Origin: Candidatus Merdivicinus excrementipullorum
GTDB lineage: Bacteria > Bacillota > Clostridia > Oscillospirales > Ruminococcaceae
Length of the DNA: 64,000 nucleotides
Direction: 5' to 3'
Assembly: GCA_018716725.1 (NCBI GenBank)
Contig: DVJP01000076.1
Coordinates: forward strand, 17,165 to 81,164
Part shown: positions 57,745-64,000 of the stretch, piece after piece
Numbering within the stretch: the stretch's first letter is position 1
How the letters are laid out: each line of letters starts with the position of its first letter
Translations under genes and position numbers: made by a program
The notes under the pieces: generated by a model
Told to the model about the DNA's origin: nothing
What the model saw: the letters and a program-made list of their open reading frames with translations, nothing else
Database searches by the model: none

Positions 57745-60324
57745 TTATTTGGAAACTGCGGTATGGCGTCCGGCTTTTAGCAGGAGGGTTTCCCCTGCTG
57801 CAAGGGGCGTCCCATCCACTGTGGCTTCCTTAGGAAGGGTGAGCTTCGCCAGGCATCCGAAGGGGATGGTAAAGGTATAGGAAACGCTGCCGTCCGCAGC
57901 TTTTTCCCAGCGGGTTTCATAGCGGCCCGCAGCGGATTCGTAGGCCACCTCTGCCCAATCCAAGCCGGTTCCGGGCTGGGGCGTCAGTTCCACTGCGGCA
58001 AAGCCGGGAGCCTCTTCAATGGGGTTAAAACCGCCCAGATACCGGTACATCCACTCGGCGATGGAGCCGTAGGTATAATGGTTTAAGCTGTTCATGCCGG
58101 TATCGCTGATGCTGCCGTCGGGCAGGACGGAGTTCCAGCGTTCCCAGATGGTGGTCGCGCCCATATTGACCTCGTAAAGCCAGCTGGGATAATCCTCATT
58201 AAAGAGCAGCCGGTAGGCTTCCTCAGACTGGCCGCAGGCGGACAGCACCTTGCACAGATAGGCCGTGCCTACAAATCCGGTGGTCAGGTGATGGTTGTTT
58301 TCTTCCAGCAGGCGCATCAGCTCTTTCAGCAGCCTGGGGCGCATTTCCCGGGGAACTAAGTCCATATAAAGTGCCACCACATAAGCGGTCTGGGTATTCA
58401 TGGCGCAGCGGCCGGTTGGGGTGAAGAACTCCTTCACGAAAGCCTCCTGCACTTCTTCGGAACGGCGGCCATAGAAGGCGGCCTCTTCCTCATAGCCCAG
58501 CACGGCGGCGGCTTTGGCGGTCAGCCGGGTGGAATAGGCGTAAAAGGCGGAGGCAATGTAATAGCGGTCGGTGCCGCCGCAGCAGTCTTTGGGGTCTTTA
58601 TAGTTATCCAGGGAAAGCCAGTCGGCAAAATGGAACCCGGTGAGCCACAGGCGCTTGCTTCCGTTTTTCTCATCTTCCCGGCAGAGCCAGTCAGCCCACA
58701 TCTTCATGGCAGGATATTCCTTCCGCAGCAGCTCCTTGTCGCCGGAATACACATAGGAAGTCCAGGGGATAATAGCCGCCGCATCCGCCCAGGCGCAGGA
58801 AGCGCTGCCCAGCAGGGGCTGGCCGTCCTTTTTAATCACCGGGACCACATGGGGAACCGCGCCGTCCTGAGCTTTCTGCTCCAAAATCATATCGTGGATG
58901 TATTTGGCGTAAAAGGCTGCGGTGTCCATATTGAAGGCCGCAGTTCCGCAGAATGCCTGGGCGTCGCCGGTCCAGCCCATGCGCTCGTCGCGCTGGGGGC
59001 AGTCGGTGGGGACATCCAGGAAATTGCCCTTCTGGCCCCACAGGGCGTTCAAGAAAAGACGGTTAATTTTTTCATTGGAGGTTTTCACAGAACCGGTGCG
59101 CTCCAGGTCCGAATGGATAACTCGGGCGGTAAAGTCCGCGGGATCGGGGTTTTCAAATCCCTCTACCTTAATATAACGGAAGCCGAAATAAGTGGTATAG
59201 GGGCGGACGGTTTCCTCTTTTCCGGAGGAAATATAGGTGTAGGTGGCCTTGGCGGAGCGGAGGTTTTCCGTGTAGAAATTCCCCTTCTGCAAAATCTCCC
59301 CGTGGCGGATGGTCAATTTCGCGCCCTTGGGAGCGCGGTTTACAAATTCCACCCAGCCGGTGACTTCCTGGCCGAAATCAAACACCGTTTCCCCGGCGGG
59401 AGTGTGGATGACTTCCGCCACCGGGAAGGTTTCCTGCCCGGTAATGGGCGGGCTTAAACGGGGAGAAAGCCGTTCCTTCCCTTCCCCGGCCAATACGGCG
59501 TCCTCCCAGCCGGATTCCCCGTTTTTCTCGTTCCAGCCGGGGATTTCCAGAGAACCGTCGTAAAACTCGCCGTCGTAAATGTTGTTTTCCCCCAAGGGGC
59601 CAACTGTGCATTTCCAGGCGGAATCCGTAGCCGTCAGGATTTTTCCAGCTTCTTCCAGCTGGGCAATCAGCAGGAAACGGCTGCCGTAACGCTCGCCTTC
59701 ATTGCCCTCAAAGCCGAAACGGCCCTTATACCAGCCGTTGCCCAGCAGAACGGAGAGAACGTTTTCCCCGGGCTGCAGCAGGCCGTCCAGGTCGAAGGTC
59801 TGGTACTGCTGCCAGAAATCATAGGCATGGAAGCCGGGCAGCAGGTATTCCTCCCCCAGCTTTTTCCCGTTTAAGTAGGCTTCATAAACGCCCAAGCCGC
59901 AGATGGTAAGCCGGGCCGGTTTCGCTCCGTCCGCAGTGAATGTTTTCTGGAAAACGGGGCATTTCTCCTTGTCAAAAGGAGGGGTAATCCACTCCCCTTT
60001 CCAGCCGTCCGGAGCCATCGCCGTTTCAAACCAGGCCGCCTCGCTGACGCCGCAGTCCCCGTTATCGGCTTTGACCGACACCCGCCAGAAATACCGGGTT
60101 TTGGCTTCCGGGGTAAAATCCGGGGTATACCCCAAGCCCGAAATCTCCGCTTTTTCGCCGCTGTCAAAGAGGATATGGGAAAAATCCGCGTCCGCCGCGA
60201 TTTCCACCCGTGCCGAAACCGGCGTCCGGCCGGTGCTCTGGGCCACCCAGCTGAAGGTGGGACGGTCCATTAAATATCCCATGGGATTCGTCAGGTGGTT
60301 TACTTTCATGCGGGTGATGTTCAT
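57745..60324 (-). CDS. GH78 alpha-L-rhamnosidase
   Basis: Retaining/inverting-type alpha-L-rhamnosidase of family GH78, about 859 residues, no signal peptide, so intracellular. The domain order is an N-terminal beta domain (NPMGYLMDRPTFSWVAQSTG), then two accessory beta domains, the alpha/alpha6 catalytic barrel and a C-terminal beta sandwich (FAAVELTPQPGTGLDW). The catalytic acid lies in DCPQRDERMGWTGDAQAF, and the base is in MGATTIWERWNSVLPDG. It would release rhamnose from plant or bacterial glycans. The ORF track start is 123 codons too early; the ATG of MNITRMKVNHL is preferred. Confidence 0.93.
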   Translation of the reverse strand: MNITRMKVNHLTNPMGYLMDRPTFSWVAQSTGRTPVSARVEIAADADFSHILFDSGEKAEISGLGYTPDFTPEAKTRYFWRVSVKADNGDCGVSEAAWFETAMAPDGWKGEWITPPFDKEKCPVFQKTFTADGAKPARLTICGLGVYEAYLNGKKLGEEYLLPGFHAYDFWQQYQTFDLDGLLQPGENVLSVLLGNGWYKGRFGFEGNEGERYGSRFLLIAQLEEAGKILTATDSAWKCTVGPLGENNIYDGEFYDGSLEIPGWNEKNGESGWEDAVLAGEGKERLSPRLSPPITGQETFPVAEVIHTPAGETVFDFGQEVTGWVEFVNRAPKGAKLTIRHGEILQKGNFYTENLRSAKATYTYISSGKEETVRPYTTYFGFRYIKVEGFENPDPADFTARVIHSDLERTGSVKTSNEKINRLFLNALWGQKGNFLDVPTDCPQRDERMGWTGDAQAFCGTAAFNMDTAAFYAKYIHDMILEQKAQDGAVPHVVPVIKKDGQPLLGSASCAWADAAAIIPWTSYVYSGDKELLRKEYPAMKMWADWLCREDEKNGSKRLWLTGFHFADWLSLDNYKDPKDCCGGTDRYYIASAFYAYSTRLTAKAAAVLGYEEEAAFYGRRSEEVQEAFVKEFFTPTGRCAMNTQTAYVVALYMDLVPREMRPRLLKELMRLLEENNHHLTTGFVGTAYLCKVLSACGQSEEAYRLLFNEDYPSWLYEVNMGATTIWERWNSVLPDGSISDTGMNSLNHYTYGSIAEWMYRYLGGFNPIEEAPGFAAVELTPQPGTGLDWAEVAYESAAGRYETRWEKAADGSVSYTFTIPFGCLAKLTLPKEATVDGTPLAAGETLLLKAGRHTAVSK

Positions 60325-60357
60325 GCTGCAAAACCTCACTTTACAGGTATTTTTAGA

Positions 60358-60406
60358 GGGCCGCGGCCCTTTTCTTTCATTATACCTGCTTTTCCAAAAA
60401 ATGCAA
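60358..60406 (-). promoter_or_regulatory. Promoter of the rhamnosidase gene
   Basis: TTGCAT (60401-60406), 16 bases, TATAAT (60379-60384) on the minus strand. The short palindrome AGGGCCGCGGCCCT (about 60357-60370) sits at the start of the transcript and could be an operator or a leader hairpin. Confidence 0.65.
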
Positions 60407-60449
60407 GGCTTGTTTTTGTATAAATCACCGACCTGATTTGCAGCCGCGG

Positions 60450-61154
60450 TTAATCCCGCCCGCAGGTTTTGGAAAACCGCCAGGAAGCTATTGTCAAAAC
60501 AACCGCCGCCAGCACCGTAACGGCCAAATATGCCCCCAACGCCCACATTCCCGGGAGAAACAGGCAGAAAACCAGGCTGAGGACGCCGCCGCCCACCATG
60601 AGGAACCCGCCAAGCCGGTGGGTTTTGTACCAAACCTCCTCGCTTTCCAGGGTCCAGGGAGTGCGGACGCCCATCATGGAATTTTGGCGGCATTTGGGCA
60701 GGATGTTGCCCAGCAGGATGTCCATAACCCCTAACAGCGCCGCTGTGAGCCGCAGAGCATCCAAGGTCATTTTTCCGGAATCTGCCTGGCTGTCTTTCCA
60801 GGCTGTCACCAGAAAGAAAATGGTCAGAACGTTGAACACTCCCAGGAATACCAGCCGGGAAATGGAAATAGCCTTCTGATTCCGGGCCTTTTGCTCCTCC
60901 CGGGACAGTTTTTCCGGCCCTATAGATTTTTTTGCAAGGCTTGTAAGGATCCAGAAAACCGGCCCAAGGGTCAGTACAATCAGCGGCAGGATAAACAGCT
61001 CGATTTTTCCGCCGTACCGGTCCACAACCCCTTCTATATTATAGTGAACCGGGATCACGTCCGGGTAAGCCGGATACACCGCCGCTGTAAGCAGCAGGGG
61101 CAGGACTGCCAGAATCCAATAACAGACGCTTGCTATGGAAAAACCGCGTTTCAT
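60450..61154 (-). CDS. sdpI: SdpI/YhfL-like immunity-family membrane protein
   Basis: A membrane protein of about 234 residues with around six to seven membrane segments, with a DUF1648 domain (YPDVIPVHYNIEGVVDRYG) and the SdpI signature MMGVRTPWTLESEEVWYKTH. In B. subtilis SdpI protects against the SdpC killing toxin and holds SdpR at the membrane. Here no toxin (sdpABC-like) genes are found in the window, so it may be defensive only. It follows its regulator with an ATGA overlap. Confidence 0.88.
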   Translation of the reverse strand: MKRGFSIASVCYWILAVLPLLLTAAVYPAYPDVIPVHYNIEGVVDRYGGKIELFILPLIVLTLGPVFWILTSLAKKSIGPEKLSREEQKARNQKAISISRLVFLGVFNVLTIFFLVTAWKDSQADSGKMTLDALRLTAALLGVMDILLGNILPKCRQNSMMGVRTPWTLESEEVWYKTHRLGGFLMVGGGVLSLVFCLFLPGMWALGAYLAVTVLAAVVLTIASWRFSKTCGRD

Positions 61155-61423
61155 TTTTCTTCCTCCTTGGAGAATTGTTGGAACCACAGCAGAATCTCCT
61201 CAAACACCGAGGTATTCAGCTGGTAATCGATAAAATTTTTCCGGCGGCTTTCCGTAATCAGCTCGGCTTTTTTCAGCTTTGCCAGATGGTAGGAAGCCGC
61301 CGCGGGCGTCACCCCCAGGTGGGCGGCGATTTCCCCGGCTGTCCGGGGCTTTTCCCGCAAAAAAACAAGGATTTCCCGCCGGGCCGGGTCCGACAGCGCC
61401 TGGAAGGTTTCCCCGAAACCCAT
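61151..61423 (-). CDS. sdpR: SdpR-like ArsR-family autorepressor
   Basis: A 90-residue winged-helix repressor: FGETFQALSDPARREILVFL start, helix-turn-helix in ARTAGEIAAHLGVTPAAASYHLAKL-like text (GEIAAHLGVTPAAASYHLAK). It lacks the metal-binding cysteines and histidines of the ArsR sensors, as does SdpR. A perfect 24-bp palindrome lies upstream of its promoter. It is 4 bases overlapped with sdpI downstream, the same two-gene arrangement as sdpRI of Bacillus. Confidence 0.88.
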   Translation of the reverse strand: MGFGETFQALSDPARREILVFLREKPRTAGEIAAHLGVTPAAASYHLAKLKKAELITESRRKNFIDYQLNTSVFEEILLWFQQFSKEEEK

Positions 61424-61439
61424 TTTCCTCCCTCCAACC

Positions 61440-61518
61440 TATTTCAAAAATTCTTTAAATAGAGTATAGTCCCGCTTCTCCAAAAAGTCAAGAGGTATTT
61501 CAAAATATTTTGAAATAC
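61440..61518 (-). promoter_or_regulatory. Promoter of sdpRI with two palindromic operators
   Basis: TTGACT (61486-61491), 17 bases, TATACT (61463-61468) on the minus strand. A perfect palindrome GTATTTCAAAATATTTTGAAATAC (61495-61518) lies just upstream of the -35 box; an imperfect copy CTATTTCAAAAATTCTTTAAATAG (61439-61462) lies downstream of the -10 box. Together they flank the promoter, suiting repression by an SdpR-type dimer. Confidence 0.85.
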
Positions 61519-61526
61519 TTGCCCAT

Positions 61527-61558
61527 AAAAAAGCCCTGCGGTCATTCCCGCAGGGCTT
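61527..61558 (-). terminator. Terminator after the BlaR1-like gene
   Basis: Perfect 11-bp stem AAGCCCTGCGG...CCGCAGGGCTT followed on the minus strand by TTTTTTATGGG. Confidence 0.85.
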
Positions 61559-61636
61559 CTTCCTTATTTCAATGGAATTAAATACTGGAGAGGGTCTGCC
61601 GCCGGTATTCCCATATTGGTTGCCTGGGTCCCTTCC

Positions 61637-62989
61637 TCAGTTATTCTTTTTTTCAATGACATATGAGATTTCCGAGCCGTTTTCATGCTGGATGCGCAGG
61701 CGGGTCCCCTCCTCGGAGTCAAGATCGGTTGTCACTTCCCCGGTAACTGTCCAGTCGAGGTCAAGAGCCGGCGCTTCAGCCAGTTTGGGGTACTCGGAAT
61801 CGCTGCTGTCTGGGGCTTTCTCTTGTTCGGAGGCCGCTTGCACGCTGTCCGGCGAATCGGAGGCCGGCGCTTCAACCAGTTTGGGGTCCCCGAAACCGCC
61901 GTTGTCCGGAACTTTTTCTGGTTCGGAGGCCGCTTCCACAACCTCCGGCGAACCGGACTCCGCTTCAACCAGTTTGGGTTCCTCGGGGCTGGCGTTTGCC
62001 GATTTTTTCTCCTGAACCATCGTCTTTTCGGGAGCCGGTTCCTCAGGAACCAGGCTGGCCGCCAAAACCGTGCCGCCGCATCCAAGGGCCAGCGCCGCTA
62101 AGATTGCGGCAGCCAGAATCGATTTTTTCGTTGCTTTTCCATTCATCATTTGTTTCAGCCTTCTTTCCAAATTTTTTCCGCCGCCGGAAAGGGCCGCTGT
62201 CCCGGGAAAATTTTTCCCCAGCAGGTTTAGGATTGCCAAACCGTACAGCCGCCGTTCCTCCCGGCTCATGGTTCCCGTTACCCGCTGGTCGCAGGCTTCT
62301 TCGCAGAGCCGCTCCCCTTCCCGGACTAATATCCAGCCCAAGGGGTTCCACCATTGGATGCAGGCGGCCCCAAACAGGAACCCTTTTACCCACAAATCCC
62401 GACAGCGGCAGTGCTGCCATTCATGCAGCAGGGCATATTCCATATCCTTTTCGTCTATCTCTCTGTCCGGCAGAAGAATCACCGGCCGGAACAGCCCCAT
62501 GGTCAGCGGGGTGGCGATTTTATCGGAGCAGAGCACCGGCGTCCGGCATTTTTCTCCTGCAATTCTCCGCAAAGCGGCCCCCCCTTCCGGAGAAGACCTG
62601 GCAGTGCGCCGAAGCCAACGGCTTAGCCACACCACCTTTCCCAGCCGGAAAAGGAACAGCCCCAATGCCGCCGACATCCACAGGATTTCCGCAGCAGGCA
62701 GGAACACATCCAGGGAAAATCCCCCTTCCGCCATTCCCGGCGCCAAAGCATTTCCCCCAAGTGGAATCCCCGCCGCCGGAAGGGCCGTCCCCGTAATTAC
62801 CGTGGGAAGCGGCTGGATTTGCAGCAGGTTCACCGGCAGCACCAGCAAAATCCCCGGCAAAAGCAAGGCGTAAAACCGAACAACCGGGGAAATCCGGCCT
62901 TTTGCCGCCGCCTCAAAGCCCTTCCACAACGCCCAGACAAGGGCGGCAGCCAGCCCCAAAGCAGGGAGCGTGCAAAAATATTCCGTCAT
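61637..62989 (-). CDS. BlaR1-like M56 membrane peptidase with an acidic repeat tail
   Basis: M56-family membrane metalloprotease of 450 residues. Membrane segments occur in the first half, with the HExxH motif YALLHEWQHCRC and the third ligand near LCEEACDQRVTG. A further membrane segment (AAAILAALALGCGGTVLAAS) is followed by an extracellular part made of an acidic repeat ('PKLVEAxA...') and a short C-terminal domain (WTVTGEVTTDL). The penicillin-binding sensor of true BlaR1 is absent. It likely cleaves the BlaI-type repressor encoded upstream in response to an unknown signal. Confidence 0.85.
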   Translation of the reverse strand: MTEYFCTLPALGLAAALVWALWKGFEAAAKGRISPVVRFYALLLPGILLVLPVNLLQIQPLPTVITGTALPAAGIPLGGNALAPGMAEGGFSLDVFLPAAEILWMSAALGLFLFRLGKVVWLSRWLRRTARSSPEGGAALRRIAGEKCRTPVLCSDKIATPLTMGLFRPVILLPDREIDEKDMEYALLHEWQHCRCRDLWVKGFLFGAACIQWWNPLGWILVREGERLCEEACDQRVTGTMSREERRLYGLAILNLLGKNFPGTAALSGGGKNLERRLKQMMNGKATKKSILAAAILAALALGCGGTVLAASLVPEEPAPEKTMVQEKKSANASPEEPKLVEAESGSPEVVEAASEPEKVPDNGGFGDPKLVEAPASDSPDSVQAASEQEKAPDSSDSEYPKLAEAPALDLDWTVTGEVTTDLDSEEGTRLRIQHENGSEISYVIEKKNN

Positions 62990-62998
62990 ACTCCCCTC

Positions 62999-63382
62999 CT
63001 ATTGGTCTTTGAGCCAGTCCTTCAGCTCTTGGATATCGCCGGCCGTCAGCTCTTCCCCGCCGGACAAGGCGGCAAAAAAGCTTTTCAGGGAGCCGCCGTG
63101 GACTTCCTTCAAAAACTCTCGGGTTTCCAGCTCCCGGTATTCCTTTTCAGTCATCTGCGGGGCGTACCGGTATCCCCGGCCCGCCTTTTCCGTCTTTAAC
63201 AGACCCTTCGCCGTCAGCCGGGCTAAGAAGGTGCAGACTGTGGTGGTTTTCCAGCCCTTGTCCGCCAAAGCCTCCTGGACCTGGCCGGACGTGACCGGTT
63301 CCCCGGCCTTCCAGATGGCCCGCATCACTTCCATTTCCGCGTCTGATATTTTCTGCGCCTGTTTCATATTCCCGCCTCCCAA
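62999..63382 (-). CDS. BlaI/MecI/CopY-family repressor
   Basis: A 127-residue winged-helix repressor: ISDAEMEVMRAIWKAGEPVT and then VQEALADKGWKTTTVCTFLA and YRYAPQMTEKEYRELETREF. All are typical for BlaI, including the protease-sensitive middle region. Two perfect TACA...TGTA operators lie upstream. It is cotranscribed with the M56 peptidase, 9 bases apart. There is no nearby beta-lactamase or PBP gene, so the regulon may lie elsewhere. Confidence 0.92.
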   Translation of the reverse strand: MGGGNMKQAQKISDAEMEVMRAIWKAGEPVTSGQVQEALADKGWKTTTVCTFLARLTAKGLLKTEKAGRGYRYAPQMTEKEYRELETREFLKEVHGGSLKSFFAALSGGEELTAGDIQELKDWLKDQ

Positions 63383-63389
63383 AATTAAA

Positions 63390-63439
63390 CTACACCGTGT
63401 AGTTGATATTATACTACATCATGTAGAATCATTTGTCAA
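63390..63439 (-). promoter_or_regulatory. BlaI-type operators and promoter
   Basis: Two palindromes CTACACCGTGTAG (63390-63402) and CTACATCATGTAG (63414-63426) match the BlaI/MecI box (TACAnnnTGTA) and are 24 bases apart. A TATAAT box (63408-63413) lies between them; the best -35, TTGACA, is at 63434-63439, which gives a spacer of 20 bases. Confidence 0.82.
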
Positions 63440-63469
63440 GGGGGTTCCAAAAAATTTTTCTTTTCCCTC

Positions 63470-63521
63470 TTGACAAACTACATTGCAAGCGTTATACTGT
63501 ACATACAGTATATATACAGTA
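63470..63521 (+). promoter_or_regulatory. Promoter and operator of the YtrA-type regulator
   Basis: TTGACA (63470-63475), 17 bases, TATACT (63493-63498). The palindrome TACTGTACATACAGTA (63495-63510) overlaps the -10 box, with another half-site TACAGTA at 63515-63521. Confidence 0.82.
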
Positions 63522-63537
63522 TTCAACGAGGTGCCTC

Positions 63538-63918
63538 ATGAACATTATTTTAAGCAATTCCAGCGGCAAGCCCATTTATGAGCAGATCACCGCGCAGATC
63601 AAGGCGCAGATCATGTCCGGGGAGCTTCAGGCGGGGGACGCCCTGCCCAGTATGCGGACCCTGGCAAAGGAGCTGCGCATCAGCGTCATCACCACCAAGC
63701 GGGCCTATGAGGATTTGGAACGGGACGGCTTTTTGGAAAACGTCCCGGGAAAAGGCTGCTTTGTTGCGGCCCAGAACACCGACATTTTGCGGGAGGAATC
63801 CCTTCGCCAGACGGAGGCGGCCCTTCAGCAGGCGGTGGATCTGGCCCGGCGGGGCGGCATCACCCGGCAGGAGGTGGAGGAAATGCTGGAACTTTTATGG
63901 GAGGAACAGGAATCATGA
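63538..63918 (+). CDS. GntR-family regulator, YtrA type
   Basis: A 126-residue GntR-family repressor of the short YtrA group: winged helix with the conserved GKPIYEQITAQIKAQIMSGE start, LPSMRTLAKELRISVITTKR helix and a short effector-side helix. YtrA-type regulators typically control ABC transporter operons in response to cell wall antibiotics. The start used (MNIILSNS) follows a GAGGTG site; the track start is 35 codons earlier. It overlaps the next gene as ATGA. The palindromic operator at its promoter suggests self-control. Confidence 0.9.
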   Translation: MNIILSNSSGKPIYEQITAQIKAQIMSGELQAGDALPSMRTLAKELRISVITTKRAYEDLERDGFLENVPGKGCFVAAQNTDILREESLRQTEAALQQAVDLARRGGITRQEVEEMLELLWEEQES

Positions 63919-64000
63919 ACGCCATTGAAATCCGCGGCTTAACCAAACGCTATTCCGATTTTACCCTGCAAAACGTGAGCTTTTCCGTGCCCATGGGCAG
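63915..64000 (+). CDS. ABC transporter ATP-binding protein (partial, cut by window)
   Basis: Only the first ~28 codons are in the window. MNAIEIRGLTKRYSDFTLQN followed by VSFSVPMG is the standard start of an ABC ATPase (before the Walker A). Being in an operon with a YtrA-type regulator suggests a bacitracin/cell-wall-type or membrane-stress ABC transporter. Identity beyond that cannot be given. Confidence 0.8.
   Translation, partial: MNAIEIRGLTKRYSDFTLQNVSFSVPMG

Overview
The window looks like a chromosomal contig of a Gram-positive, low-oxygen member of the Bacillota, class Clostridia, most likely the Oscillospirales/Ruminococcaceae side. This is inferred from gene content and order (hprK, ROK kinase, murB, rapZ, whiA, dnaE; tepA-ylzJ-ftsK), an anaerobic ribonucleotide reductase, a clostridial V/A-type ATPase operon, strong AGGAGG-type ribosome binding sites and a fairly GC-rich coding style. 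No rRNA or tRNA gene is visible to confirm it.

Layout: 0.1-19 kb is a conserved minus-strand housekeeping block (dnaE, ParB-like protein, MFS transporter, thioesterase, whiA, rapZ, murB, glucokinase, hprK, DUF3006/metallo-beta-lactamase pair, YgiQ-type radical SAM protein, acetyltransferase, ftsK/spoIIIE, ylzJ-like, tepA, DUF6062). 19-25.6 kb holds a DNA glycosylase, small paralogous proteins and a branching enzyme, broken up by repeats. 25.6-31 kb is a plus-strand run: GH42 beta-galactosidase, serine hydrolase, MATE exporter, Smr protein. 31.5-39.8 kb holds an oxidoreductase under a cre-like operator, a MetH-reactivation-domain protein, an acyl-CoA thioesterase, nrdD-nrdG and more repeats. 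39.8-44.3 kb holds a cytidylate-kinase-like protein, an AAA ATPase/dCMP deaminase/AraC operon, an RNHCP protein behind a long leader and an unknown. 44.3-53 kb is a complete nine-subunit V/A-type ATPase operon. 53.1-64 kb holds a metal-sensor/P-type ATPase pair, cysteine synthase, an Lrp regulator, a GH78 rhamnosidase, sdpRI, blaI/blaR1-like genes and a YtrA-type regulator leading into an ABC transporter cut by the window edge.

The most unusual content is in the intergenic DNA. Four copies of a compact cassette occur (about 20.6-21.0, 31.1-31.5, 38.0-38.3 and 38.6-38.9 kb). Each has a conserved upstream block, a consensus promoter overlapped by a cassette-specific repeat that looks like an operator, a 56-60 residue ribbon-helix-helix protein with a GRP-containing N-terminal arm, and a conserved 3' RNA-like tail of nested hairpins. 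Three of the four genes are missing from the supplied ORF track in their correct form because they are very short or use GTG/TTG starts. Each cassette is preceded by a 70-90 bp double-hairpin element with TTGTAGGGG...CCCCTACAA ends; ten such elements are in the window. Several elements abut coding regions so closely that they supply the stop codon and sometimes the last residues. The working hypothesis is a family of small, self-regulating repressor cassettes linked to a REP/BIME-like repeat family.

All functional calls come from reading motifs and context; no database search was possible.
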